Made by a program: the position numbers and the translations under genes
Notes under the pieces: model-generated
The model's input: the letters and a program-made list of their open reading frames with translations, nothing else
What the model was told of the DNA's origin: nothing
The model's database searches: none
Origin: Prionace glauca
Lineage: Eukaryota > Chordata > Chondrichthyes > Carcharhiniformes > Carcharhinidae
Length of the DNA stretch: 64,000 nt
Assembly: GCA_037974335.1 (NCBI GenBank)
Contig: CM075760.1
Span: forward strand, 39,088,182 to 39,152,181
Reading direction: 5' to 3'
Part shown: one piece after another, positions 33,312 through 44,459 of the stretch
Layout: each line of letters opens with the position of its first letter
Numbering within the stretch: position 1 is the stretch's first letter

Positions 33312-33319
33312 CATAAAAA
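33312..33319 (+). promoter_or_regulatory. TATA-like box of gene 3
   Basis: CATAAAAA starting 77 nt before the ATG of gene 3, matching TATAAAAA starting 75 nt before the ATG of gene 2. The sequence between box and ATG is otherwise largely unlike, which makes the shared position more telling. Confidence 0.4.
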
Positions 33320-33388
33320 GCTCATTTTTGTATTGGGCGGAGGACATTGGGATTTCGAACAGGAAACAGAAGGTTTTTCCCCCAGAAA

Positions 33389-33458
33389 ATGCATGCACCA
33401 CCCAGAGGTCTCGTCTATGCCATTTACTACACTTCTCTTGCAGCAATTGCTGTCCCAG
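33389..33458 (+). CDS. GPR139-like: GPR139-like class A GPCR, gene 3, exon 1 (70 nt)
   Basis: A 70-nt first coding exon. The ATG at 33389 has A at -3. It starts MHAPPRGLVYAIYYTSL and ends in AVP plus one base before a GTATAG donor at 33459, which is weaker than the GTAAAG of gene 2 at intron position 5. The G joins TT of exon 2 to form Val24. It encodes a short extracellular N-terminus and the first half of TM1. An overlapping frame starting four nt later reads through the donor and is a shadow. The intron is 3.4 kb. Confidence 0.87.
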
Positions 33459-34984
33459 GTATAGTACCGCTGCAATAGATTCATTATTTAATTGAACACT
33501 TTTATTTTGTCTGAAGGGGGCCTGAAAATTAACGTCCTGATTAGATGGAGTCAATGGCATTGTGCGCAGCACTGACATTATCATCCAAGCGAGCATGTAT
33601 TCACCTTGGGAGTAGGATGATAACTGCATTGATTCAGCGGGACGGTTCTAGATCTACCAGGTTTAAAACAGAAGAAGATTTTGTTTTTCTTTTAGTTCCC
33701 AGGCATGGAGATTGAGACATGTGTAAGGTGTTTGAGTAAGTCGTGGTAGAGGAACAAATGTGTCCTAATCCACGCTGGTGTACAAGTTCATTACAAAGAA
33801 GTGAGACCTGAAATTTAGAGGATACAGTTCAGCTGTAATAGCAGAATTCTTTGCCTCTGACAAAGGGAGAAATTATCTGGAACTCGTCTGCCCTCCTCCT
33901 AGGCCTCCATCACCCCTCCCCACTCCGTTCTTAATCATTCCATCTCGTGTGACCGAAATATTGAAAATCCATCCAAGGAAATACTAGAACAGAAATCTAA
34001 TGCATTTTTTTGACTAAAAGATGGAGGGCTCAGAAAATATGACTAGAAGCTGCTGATTTTCTTACTATCTAAGAATTCGCTAACCCTTCTGTCAATGTCA
34101 AAGGAATTCGAACGGCACCAGCCAACAAGCATTGCTACATGGATATAATTGATCTTTATGTATCGAGCTGTCTTTATTTTATATCCATCTTGATATTAAA
34201 TCAAATTACTTGCTTTAGCTCCAAAACTATGCCGGTCTTGAATGAATATCTCAAATATTTCAATGCCTAACTAATTTGACGATATAACACTTAAATTCTT
34301 AAATTAAAGTGATGGATAAAATTATGTCACGAGATTGTGATTGGTTTTAAGGAATGAACTTTCTGAAGGTAATTATTAACCTGATGTGTTATTGTTTATT
34401 TTTGAGAATGAAATGAGTAACCACATTCATTAATGATGCATTTTTCAGAGACATTACATTTCACTAGTTCACTTTGATCTTTCACTCTTTTTTCCACCTC
34501 AAGTGGAAAATCTCCCACCTCAAGTGTTCTTTCAGTTTCTGGTTAAGGGGTCCGTCCTTGGTGGCTCTTTCCTGCAGTTTCATTCACGGGTTTAAACAGT
34601 CAACAGATCCAATGCATTTTTCATTGAAATTCCAGATTGTTACGTCATTCCGCATCTATCCCCTCATATTTACTAAATCACCCCTTTTGAAAATCCGTTT
34701 AAAACCCAGAAGTTTACTTTACTTATATTTTGGCTCCATCCGGGTTGATCTATGTTGCTTCTGGGTGTCTTTTGATGCAACTTTCTACTTAAGTCAGGAT
34801 TTTCATTCGTTGCTAAATGATCTCAATTTATTTGCGACTTGAGATTTTTTCCATAATGATCGTATTGCATTAAGAGTTTGGATCGTATCTATGTCGACGA
34901 GAATGGATATATGGAGTAGTGCATTGTAGATTTAATTGTTTCGACTAAGCAGTTAAATCAATGTGTCAGTCAACATAAATGTAT
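33459..34984. other. Gene 3 intron, first part; no repeat recognised
   Basis: AT-rich intron sequence. A 122-codon frame at 34474-34842 shows no domain and is probably chance. Confidence 0.45.
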
Positions 34985-35900
34985 ATGGGCATGCAACCTG
35001 GAGTAATCTATCCGCCCTTTGAACCCGCTATGCCATTCAATAAGTCCATAACCCGTCTTCAAATTTAACTCGCACTTAACTCTTTAATTCCCTTCAAACA
35101 CAGAGATCTGCCAATCTTTACCTTAAACCTACTTAACGACTGATAATGTGGCACATATCTCTGGGTACTGAGTCCCAAAAATTCACACCTTGTGCTCAAG
35201 GAAATATTTCTGCTTCACTTCCCAAAATGAACAACGCCTATTGTGAGAAGTTTATCACGTGCTTAAGGAACTGAAACATTTTCTCTTCGTACATCCTGGC
35301 AATAATCTCAATGACGTTTTGTCTTTCAAACACCTCCCGAAACCAGCCTGCAGGAGCTTTGTGGCTGCAATCCAAGGAAGATCTACCATTTATTCCGTCA
35401 AGCGGGCGAAATGGCACCACATATTCGAGATGTGATCTCACAAACGCTTTCTGTAATTGGAGTCATAATCATTTACTCATCCATTTGTCGACAAAGCCAG
35501 CCTTAACCTTCCTAATTATTTGTTGCATCTGTGCTTTGGAATGTTGTCATTTGTATACAAGGACATCAGTTTCCCCTTAATGTATAGAATTTCAATTCTC
35601 GCACCAGTCCCAAATATTTTCTTTACTTTCTCTCCACCAAAGTGAATAACTTGGCAGTTCAAACTTTGGTTTCTATATGTGATTTTCCTGAACTGTTGCA
35701 TAACTATTACTCTTTGCAGCTCCAGGATCCCCTCTCCCGTCTCACATTTTATCGTCAGCCAACTTAAAAGTATTACACTCAAGCTCCTTATTAAATTCAC
35801 CTACAAGGATTCCATATAAGTTAGGCTTTTGTGCTGTTGATTGTGGTGCATCTTTCATTACAGCCTACTCTCCATTTTCTATGCATTAACTAATTCTCAC
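34985..35900 (-). mobile_element. Decayed CR1-type LINE 3' half, minus strand, in the gene 3 intron
   Basis: Reverse-complement order of a LINE: tail and 3' region (CGCTATGCCATTCAATAAG, then CACAGAGATCTGCCAATC), the RT thumb (35441-35238 encodes MRSHLEYVVPFRP), then an upstream part with LNCQVIHFGGEKV (35800-35516). Heavily decayed. Confidence 0.7.
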
Positions 35901-36884
35901 TTCAGCTTAATATATTACAAACATTAAAATAAATGCTGATTTAGTGCATTCATTCTGTGGCAGTAAAAATAAACTCAAATATACCATGTCAATTAGTTCG
36001 GTCTTACCAATTTTACGAGTTATGTTTTCAAAATTCATAACAACATTACCGGGACTGGTTTCTTTTCATTTTCATCTTCAATCCGCTTAATCAGATTACG
36101 TATTTTAAAGTGCCCTATTACCAAGACTCTAACGATGAACTGAAGCGTTTTGCCACCTGTGTTCATTGATTAGATAACCAGCTCACTGTTCATTGCTTTT
36201 TCTCTTCACTTTTACTTGATCGTAAATAACTTGCTACCTTGTAATGACTGGAATAAAAATCAATCGCGGAATTGAAGAAGGCTTGGCAAGCCTGAAGCTC
36301 AGGTCAACATCATGTTTACAATTTACTTGGATTGCTTAATTGATTCGGTATTGATTGTGGTTGTGGCTCAGAAAAAGAGCATTCTGAGTTCTAACAGTGA
36401 AGTGGCTCTAATCTATGGAAAAACATTTCTGCAGTGAGGACGGGAGTGGGGATGGAGGTCGTGAGGGCACTCGTTACAGCCAATCAAAGTCTTACAATCT
36501 TCTTTTTATTGATGAAATTTTTTAAAATTTACTTTCCAGCATTATTTCATCTGTTACTTTGCGTTTTATATGTACTTACTTGTAATTGCGGTATAATTTC
36601 ATGCACTTGTCATTCCTCTATTTTATTCATCATTATACAAACAATGCATAAAAATGGAATTGTCAACAATGATCAATTATATTCTGTTTTCTCTTGATTG
36701 AGTAATGTGCGTCGATTATATGTGAGTATGAGCCCAATTCACCTTCTTCTTGGTTGCTTGTAACAGTTCTCCTCACTTCAATTACCGGAGCTATTAGAAT
36801 TTATGGAATTCTGACTAATATTTTACTGCTCTTTAGTGTGTATTATTTAATCATTCATCGGTTTTCTCCCCCTCTCCTCTTCAG
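35901..36884. other. Gene 3 intron, last part; no repeat recognised
   Basis: AT-rich. It ends in a pyrimidine tract (TTTTCTCCCCCTCTCCTCTT) and the CAG acceptor at 36882-36884. No other feature assigned. Confidence 0.5.
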
Positions 36885-37786
36885 TTAACATTGTGACGAT
36901 TGTGATCCTGTCCCGAGGAAGATGTGGTCTCTCCAGATGTATTACTCGGTACCTAATATTTATGGCAGTGACAGATCTCTGGGTCATTATTACCGCTGTA
37001 GTATTAAACCGAATTCCTGGTATTTATTTTCCAGGTAGTTTTTTGTCCATCACTCCAGTGTGTAGTGTTAATATTGCGTTGACTTATGCAGCCAGGGTCA
37101 GCTCTGTCTGGTTAACTGTCGCTTTCACATTTGATAGATTTGTCGCCATTTGTTGTCGAAAGCTGAAAACAGAATATTGCACCGAAAAAACAGCAGCGAT
37201 TGTCATAGGATTGATCTGTGCACTGGGTTGTTTAATCAATATTCCTTGGTACTTTATACACGAACCTTTCTACATAATTGACAATGTACCCTGGTATTGC
37301 AGACTAAATTATGTCCGTTTTACTTCTCCTGTCTGGACAGCTTTTGATTGGTTCGATCATCTTTTAACTCCATGTCTCCCATTCCTTCTGATTGTTTTGC
37401 TTAATGCACTGACTGTGAGAAATATTCTGGTGGCCAGTAAAGCACGCAGGAGACTCTGGGCCGAAAACAATGGAGGGAACCTTAATGACCCAGAGATGGA
37501 ATGCCGCAGGAAGTCCATCATCTTACTGTTCGCTATTTCTGGTAGTTTCATCTTCCTTTGGATGACGTATGTTGTACAGTTCTTATATGAGCGATTTACG
37601 AATAATTATAAAGTCAATGGCTTCACTGACCCTAAATTTATCCTCATTGAGTCTTCAAATATGCTCCAGCTTTTGAGTTGCTGCACAAACACATTTATTT
37701 ATGCTGTAACACAAAGTAAATTCAGGGATCAGTTAAAAGCTTTGCTCCAAGACTCCCTGAATTTAATATGCCACCGGTTTAAATGA
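36885..37786 (+). CDS. GPR139-like: GPR139-like class A GPCR, gene 3, exon 2
   Basis: Second coding exon of a rhodopsin-like receptor of the GPR139 type. After the CCTCTCCTCTTCAG acceptor, TT completes Val24 and 299 residues follow to a TGA at 37784-37786, giving a 323-residue protein. Marks: Asp54 in TM2 (AVTDLWVI), Cys83 at the start of TM3 (TPVCSVN), FDRFVAICC with Arg108, Cys162 in ECL2 (VPWYCRL), TM5 TPCLPFLLIVLL, a basic ICL3 (KARRRLW, then ECRRKSIILLF), Trp249 in TM6 (FLWMTYV), Asn292-Thr-x-x-Tyr296 in TM7, and a helix-8-like KFRDQLKALLQDS. Trp249 lacks the usual Pro two residues on. The frame is intact with all structural cysteines, making this the best candidate for a fully working member. 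An AATAAA lies at 38071-38076. Ligand and G protein are unknown; human GPR139 is reported to respond to aromatic amino acids, but that cannot be carried over by sequence alone. Confidence 0.92.
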
Positions 37787-38224
37787 TGACATGAATGAAT
37801 TAAATACTTAACTCTGTCCTATATGACTATCACTGCTGTCTTCTACATTTAGTAAGCAATGAAATTTGCAAGATTTTGTATTGATTAACGTGAACAGGGG
37901 ATTTTTTTTGCTTTGGGAACCGCTGTGGACATAATTGTAACGTAATCCCACAATGCGAGAATGAGCCACATATATCTGTCAGGCTAATCTGGCAAATTTC
38001 TGCGGCCAATCATTTAAATGCCGTGATTTATTTAAAGTTGATCTTCCTTATTCAGCGACACAAGTAATTCAATAAAATAAGAGGTTACATTGTAGTGAGG
38101 AAACATAATCTAAATTTACTGACACGTGATCTACCTGTAGCATAAAGACAACTATTCTAATTCACTGATTGTTTACCGCTTTCCATCAGATAAAGAAATG
38201 TCCCAATTTAATGGCAGCTGACCA
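37787..38224. other. 3' flank of gene 3
   Basis: Holds the candidate poly(A) signal AATAAA at 38071-38076, about 285 nt after the stop. Nothing else recognised. Confidence 0.5.
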
Positions 38225-38445
38225 TTTTGTACCAGCACAGGAAAAATAAGTCCTTATTAGTTGAACCTTATTTCCTTGTTCCAAAGAAAAGTTACATCAG
38301 ATGGGTCTTTTTGATGACAAGCAACGGCCTCATCAATATTCCTACAGCTAACTTTTATTCTAGATTTTGTTCACTCACTTTAAACCAGAATAACCAGCGT
38401 GTGGGCTTTGAACTCAGGTCATAGCTGTTAATAGCATGGAAACAA
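38225..38445 (-). mobile_element. tRNA-derived SINE, family B, minus strand, decayed
   Basis: Shows ACATCAGATGGGTCTTTTTG, then GACAAGCAACGG, and the B-box region GGGCTTTGAACTCAGGTC with remnants of the tRNA-like head. Confidence 0.55.
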
Positions 38446-38464
38446 GCCTTCAACCCTACTCCCA

Positions 38465-39590
38465 TGCCGACCTTATTCTTTCTTTATATAACTCCGAAGC
38501 TAATCCTAATTGTCCGCATTTGGCCCAAATCCTTCTATACCCATTGTACCCATGTAACGGTCTAAATGTTTTTTTTTAACAAAATTGTACCCGCCTCTAC
38601 TACTACCACTGGCAGCTTGTTCCAGACATTCATTACCCTATGTTTGAAAAAAAAATGCCCCTCTGGACAATTTTCTATCTCTCCCCTCTTAGCTTAAACC
38701 TATGTCCTCTGGTTTTTGATTCCCCTACTTTTCAGAAAAGATATTGAATATCTCCCTTGTCTGTGACCTTCATTATTTTATAAACCTCTATAGGCCACCC
38801 CTCGGCCTCATACACGCCAGAGAAAAAAATCCCAATCTATTCACCGTCTACTTATAACTCAATCCATCAAGTCTTGGTAACATCTGAGTAAATATTTTCT
38901 GCATGTTTTTCTAGCTTAGCAATATCCTTTCTATAATAGGGAGAACAAAATTGCACACAATATTCCAAATGTGATCTTACTAATGTCTTGTCCAGCTTCA
39001 ACAAGACGTCCCAAGTCCTGTATTCAATGTTCTGACTGATGAAAACAAGCATGCTGAATGTCTTCTTCACCACTCTGTCCACCTGTCACTCCATTTCTAA
39101 GGAACTAAGAACTTGTATCCCTAGATTTCTTTGTTCTGTAACTCTTCCCAACGCCCTATAATTAACTGAGTAAGTCCTGCCCTGGTTCAATCTACCAAAA
39201 TGCATTTGTCTAAATTAAACTCCATCTGCCATTCGTCAGCCCACTGGCACAATTGATCAAGATCCCGCTGCAATTCGAGATAACCTTCCTCACTCTCCAC
39301 CATGCCACCAATCTTGGTGTCATCTGGAAACTTACTTGCCATGCCCCCATATTCTCATCCAAATCATTAATATAAATGACAAATAACAGTGGGCCCAACA
39401 CTGATCCCTGAGGCACACGGCTGGTCACAGGCCTCCAGTTTGAAAAACAATCTCTGCAACCACCAGTAAGCCAATTCTGTATCTATTTAGATAACTCACC
39501 CTGGATCCCATGAGATTTAACTTTATGCAACAACCTACCATGTGGTACCTTGTCAAATACCTTGCTAAAGTCTGAAGTCCATGTAGACAG
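38465..39590 (-). mobile_element. CR1-clade LINE, RT and 3' region, minus strand
   Basis: Minus-strand order: 39428-39210 encodes [20 protein letters not shown] (the QG-SVLGP RT motif), followed by a decayed FADD region. 39082-38867 encodes the thumb (RTWDVLLKLDKTLVRSHLEY). The 3' region extends to about 38465. It starts in the AFDKVP region near 39580 and has several frame breaks. Confidence 0.8.
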
Positions 39591-39634
39591 CTTCATAATG
39601 CAGTGTAATTGAGTAGTAATGCAGTGAAGAAGAT

Positions 39635-40345
39635 GTCATTAAGCCAATTGGGTCTGCACAGGCACAGTAGACTAAATCTTCACGAACATCACTTTTAAGC
39701 ACTTGGTCCAGCACCTTTAGAGTTATGATATCCCATGTTCTCATCCACATCAATTTTAATGGTTGGAGGCTTTTTGCTTCCACAATATTCCCAGGCAATG
39801 ATTCCCAGCAGTGTTTGGATGAAATATTTTTCCTCAAAACCCATCTGTGCCTCCTACCCCTCGCCTTCAAAATCCACCTCTCCTTATTGACCCTTCAATG
39901 AAGCTGAACAGTTATTTTCTATCCAAAATGTCCATTCTCCTCATAATCGTTTAGACGTTAGTCCGATTTCTCATCAGCCTACTTTGCCCTAAAGAGAACA
40001 ACTAGTCTGTCAAACCACGATTCACAGCTCAGATACTCAATACTTGGCCCATCCCATTGAAACTCCTGGCAGCCTCTCAGTTGCCAGTGTGTCCTTCCTA
40101 TATTCAGACGACCAGAACTTCACAAATTCCTGAATTCATCGCCTAACTGAAGTTTGCAGTGCTGTAAAATAACCTCCACGCTCTTATAACTGATCCCACC
40201 ACTGCTGAAATCAAGACTCACATGTCCCTTTTAAATTATCCTCATAAACTGTCCTGCCGCTTTCAGGGAACTGTGGACCAACCCTTGTTGAGTCCTCTTT
40301 TCCTCTTAGATTCCTAGTGCCCTGTGATTAATTGAGTACCATCTA
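39635..40345 (-). mobile_element. Older LINE 3' region, minus strand
   Basis: Reverse-complement wording of a LINE C-terminal region and tail (CATGTTCTCATCCACATC, GATTCCCAGCAGTGTTTGG, CCATTCTCCTCATAATCG, CTCCTGGCAGCCTCTCAG). It lies directly against the previous LINE, but its 3' end differs, so it is a separate insertion. Confidence 0.55.
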
Positions 40346-41227
40346 AGGTGTAGTTAGCACTTCTCAACTGTTAACCTAGTGACATTGCCACCGCAGAACT
40401 ATTTTCTTCCCATCACTCTTGCTTTCAGCTTGTCCCATCAGTGCTGTTAACTTCTATTTTCATGTATATTAAATCTGATTTGTGTTAAAACATTCCCTAT
40501 CTGAATTTAGCTTTTGTTCTCAAATGTACTAAGGATATAAGATGTGTCGTACAGCCCGACATGCAACACCCTATCAGATGTTGGGATAAGGTTACTGAGA
40601 ATAATTCGATATTCTTAAGATTAGTTTTATATCAAAACATGAAAATTGGGGTTCCTGTTGAAGGGAGATTTAAAAAATATGTTTGGGGGATCAATATCCT
40701 TGGTTTAAGTGCCTGTAGAGCAATTTATATTCGTAGGAATAAACAGTATATAATAAATATGTATGAACTAACCATTATATAATCACCAAAGGGCATGCAT
40801 GAAATCTCCACCATGTTAACAGGAGCTCAGGGTATTAATACGATACAAGATGGATGCAAGCTTTTAGCCACATTCCTGAACACAATTAGTTGGCTTGAGC
40901 ATAAACTTGTTTACAATACACCACAGATACTGGTGACTGGTGCAATCTATGAACTGAGGCCTCGGATGAAAACCAGACACGGAGGATTAGGGAGGACAGT
41001 CATGGGAGATGATAAGGAGGCCCACTGGGAAAAGGAGTATTGTACACTCAAGGATTCCAGCTCGGAGAAAGATAATATTGACTGAGGTACCATGAGTCCT
41101 GTCCATGAGTCGAGCTGATCATGCACAACCCCACCTTACGTTATGCCTTTTTCATTGGAAATGTGATTTCTGTATGAAATCTGCATTCAATGTTATTGGA
41201 CGACGTACAGCAATGATCGGCTGTGTA
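40346..41227. other. No gene recognised; contains a 36-bp sequence shared with 43655-43690
   Basis: ATATAAGATGTGTCGTACAG with CCCGACATGCAAC (about 40533-40567) recurs almost exactly at 43655-43690. A 96-codon frame (40795-41085) has no recognisable domain. Otherwise unassigned. Confidence 0.4.
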
Positions 41228-41285
41228 GATAGAACAAAGAACAAAGAACAACACAGCACGGGAAACAGGCCCTTCGACCCGCGCC
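41228..41285 (-). mobile_element. LINE 3'-tail fragment, minus strand
   Basis: AGAACAAAGAACAAAGAAC plus AACACAGCACGGGAAACAGG and CCCTTCGACCC are the reverse complement of a CR1-type 3' end with a GTTCTTT-type tail. The same tail type is at 61705-61780. Confidence 0.7.
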
Positions 41286-41530
41286 GCCGTCCCATTGTCA
41301 GTGACCTATTCATGATTTTAGTCTATGCCTAATGTGTGAGGATCAGGGAGGTTCAATATAGGGACAATTTGTTACCCAATCAATCAGCCTAAAAGCACAT
41401 TTTTGGGATGTGGGAGGAAACCGGAGTACCCGGAGGAAACGCACGCAACCACGGGGAGAACGCGCAAACTCCCACAGACACAGGCCCAAATCCATGTGTC
41501 CGCACAGCAACAGAGATAGCCTCTGAGCTG
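41286..41530 (-). mobile_element. tRNA-derived SINE, family A, minus strand
   Basis: Reverse-complement core GTGGGAGGAAACCGGAGTAC and GGGGAGAACGCGCAAACTCC, preceded by the 3' part (GGGACAATTTGTTACCCAAT). The tRNA head is decayed. It abuts a LINE tail of the same orientation at 41285. Confidence 0.85.
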
Positions 41531-41734
41531 TCATGATGCCCTCGAGATGGTCCAGTTTACGCACACCAACGACATGAAGCAGTAGGCAACTCCCGAAGCA
41601 ATATCCAAGAGCAGCCCACCACAACCTGCCGCCCGCATGCCCCTTGCTGGACTTAAATACCTGTGGATAAAAAATTCATTATTAAAAGACTCTATATCCC
41701 TGAGGCTTAAACTGAACCCCAAGTCTACAATGTT

Positions 41735-42330
41735 TAGTAAGGCCTGCTATATCCCCGTATATGTAGACCGCTCATGTGGCTGTCCAAGTGACTCTTGAAC
41801 AACCCTAGCGTGCCTGCTTCCACCACCTTACTCGGCAGTGCATTCCACATCCCCACTACCCTCTGTGTGAAAAACTGCCCTCTAATATTAGTCTTATATC
41901 TAGCCCCCCTCACCCTAATCCCGTGGCCCCTCGTTCTATCCATTTCTAATAGCGGAAAAAGCTTACCACCATTTACTCTATCTATCCCCTTCATAATCTT
42001 ATAAACGTCTATTAGATCCCCCCTCAGCCGACGTCTCTCAAGGGAAAACAGCCCAAGTGCGTTCAATCTTTCCTCGTAAGACAGCCCTTCCATACCAGGC
42101 AACATCCTAGTAAATCTCCTCTGCACTCTCTCCAGGATCTCTACATCCTTCCGGTAGTACGGCGACCAGAACTGGACGCAGTACTCCAGGTGAGGCCTAA
42201 CCAACGTTCTATACAACTGCAACATCAGACTCCTACTCTTATATTCTATACCCCTTCCTATGAAGGCTAACATACCATACGCTTTCCTCACCACATTCTG
42301 CACCTGCACCGACACCTTCAAGGACTTGTA
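41735..42330 (-). mobile_element. CR1-clade LINE 3' fragment with open frame, minus strand
   Basis: A relatively young, 5' truncated copy of a second CR1-type family. The minus frame carries RKAYGMLAFIGRGIEYKSR, LYRTLVRPHLEYCVQFWSP, RRFTRMLPGMEGLSYEERL and FFTQRVVGMWNALP, down to a stop near 41734, without a break. The frame continues upstream to 42546 only by chance, through non-LINE sequence. It differs clearly from the 14264 family (FSLERRRLRGDLID in place of YSLEFRRMRGDLIE). Confidence 0.88.
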
Positions 42331-42759
42331 GATGTTTGACAAAATGTGTAAGAATGGATGTTTTTCCTTTGTTCGTCGGAGAGAGGCATTGGGTTTAACA
42401 GAAATCATTTCCCCACCGTCAAAAATAAAGCGTTTGATGCGAGGACCAATCCTGAGCGTTGAATGATTTCTTTGAGAGTTTCTCTCGCTAACAGTTCCTG
42501 TACTGGAGCGTTCGTTCTTGGGATTCTTACCTGAAATATAAACCATTTAATTTTGTATAGGAGATGCTTTCTCTGCAAGACAAGGAAAGCTCTACAATAT
42601 CCCAAAGATCAAATCTGACCCATGAGCAAGAGCGATCAGAACTTTTCTACCTATTCCTGATCACTTATTTTCAGCATTTTTTCTCACTTCACATCATAAC
42701 AACAGAGCCCTTGTCCCTTCCAAATCCCTCAATGAACCTTTTACTGTTACCGTGCAAAG
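42331..42759. other. No gene recognised
   Basis: Spacer after the LINE truncation point. Nothing assigned. Confidence 0.4.
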
Positions 42760-43005
42760 CGGATTTTTGTCATTCCATAAACATAGGTGATTGCTGGGCT
42801 ATTTCAAAGATGAAAAAAGAACCAACCAGTCGTGGAGTGGCATTTAGGACAGGCCAGACAAAGATGATAGATTTCCTTCCCGAAATAATAATGTTCAGCA
42901 AAGGCGTTTCGCAATAATCAATTATAGCTTCGTGGTAATCATTTCAGAGTCGAGATTTACTTTGCATATATGCTCGTTTTATTTAATCAATTTAAATTCA
43001 AACAG
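42760..43005 (-). mobile_element. tRNA-derived SINE, family B, minus strand, decayed
   Basis: Recognisable from GATTTCCTTCCCGAAATAAT, GTGGTAATCATTTCAGAG and TTAATCAATTTAAATTCAAA, in family B order. Tentative. Confidence 0.4.
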
Positions 43006-43964
43006 CTATTTTGAAAAATGTAAACTCGTGTCCAAGGATCACGAGGCTTGACTTCCAGGGTTCAGAATAAGGGATACGATAATTTTGCCATCGGCATTGC
43101 GTGGTGCTGCCGTGACAACAACTGACTGAACATAGCTCTATCCCTAAAACGTCGTAGCAAATTTTGGTTTTTAAATGTTTATTTGTTTTGTGGTCCAATT
43201 TATGCACATGAACAAACAGTTTGTATGGAAAAGAGCTGACAGCGTGTTGCCCCGAAGAGTGATGTCGCAGACCTGGCGAGTTTGTTACAAGCACGGTAAA
43301 TTCCTCCTTTCCCTTATCTGGAGTGCGAAATAGAAAACAAAGGAGAAATAATGAACATTCTGCTTGTTATCTGTTTGGAACATTTGCACACATTCCGTTT
43401 CAGAGCTGAAGATTCAGGCTCCATCAGTTAACCCTTGATTGCCAGCCTATCTAGTTTTGAATGAAGTTTGAATGGATTGAATGTGAATCCATATTGCCCA
43501 TTTGTCGTAATTTTGCTGTGCTTAGATTCAGCCAGGCAACAATTCCAACATTTCATCTCCATCGTGGTTATTTTGTGTCACATTACAACGAACAATGAAA
43601 ATTATCTGATCTTTGAAGAACAAATTTTCAAAATGAAACTTTTGAAATTGGGAGGATATAAGATGTGTCGTACAGCCCGATATGCAACATGCAACATGCA
43701 GCATGTCTGTGCTGTCAGACAGGGATTATGATGTAATTAGCCAGCAATTTTAAAAGAAACGCTCATGCAACTTAATAGAACGATACATTTATTGAGCAAT
43801 ATTGTTACGTTTTACTTCAAAACCTTCTAATCCTCACGTCAATTTGATGTGACCAGCAAATATTGAAATTGCGTTTTTAATTGCTGGCTCCAAATTGTTC
43901 ATCTGATTCATGTGCTGCAGATGTCCCTGCACCGGATCCTTGGAACAGAACTTCCCGCCTGTTA
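43006..43964. other. No gene recognised; contains the second copy of the 36-bp shared sequence
   Basis: GGATATAAGATGTGTCGTAC and AGCCCGATATGCAAC at 43653-43690 match 40531-40567. It is followed by a small TGCAACA-type tandem. Otherwise unassigned. Confidence 0.4.
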
Positions 43965-44459
43965 CCAAGCTTGGCGATTACGTGCCTTCTATGATGGTCT
44001 AGAAAACCAGTAAATTCAGAGTATTAGCTATTGCCAACATATTGCTGGCCTTACCAGCTGGATATACAGCCCATGAAAGAATAAGAAATTGCAACTGAAA
44101 TCAGCATTTCACAACACCTGCAATAGCAAAGCCAGTCCAGGAGATGGCAGTGAAACGGTGCTTCTTGACACGACACGATGATCATCTCAGTTATTTCTGT
44201 AATAGACTCAGTCTTTGTCCACCCTAAACGTGACCCAGTTGATATGACCGAAATCATGCTTCTGGTTATATAACAATAATTCTCAGTTTATTCTGTACTC
44301 AGCAAACTCCCAGTTGTTACGATACTGCACCCAAGCCTCATTACACTGTTCATTCTGGCAGTTATGACAGCGCGGAATTAATTCTCGTCTAATGTCATGA
44401 AATTCCATATCTCCGCTGTTTCTTCACTTGACCCTCTCTCCCCTGATAATGCACCAGGA

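Noticed and set aside
33390-33495. Alternative start four nt into gene 3 exon 1
   Set aside because: That frame lacks TM1 likeness and runs into a stop just past the donor; the 33389 ATG gives the MHxPPRG start and the right phase.
34474-34842. 122-codon plus frame in the gene 3 intron
   Set aside because: No domain, no relation to a receptor and no repeat family; chance is the simplest account.
36434-36697. 87-codon frame just upstream of gene 3 exon 2
   Set aside because: Hydrophobic by AT-rich composition; no donor with the right phase, and the true exon 1 is at 33389.
41734-42546. 270-codon frame as one protein
   Set aside because: Only the part up to about 42330 is LINE; the upstream codons are chance extension beyond the truncation point.
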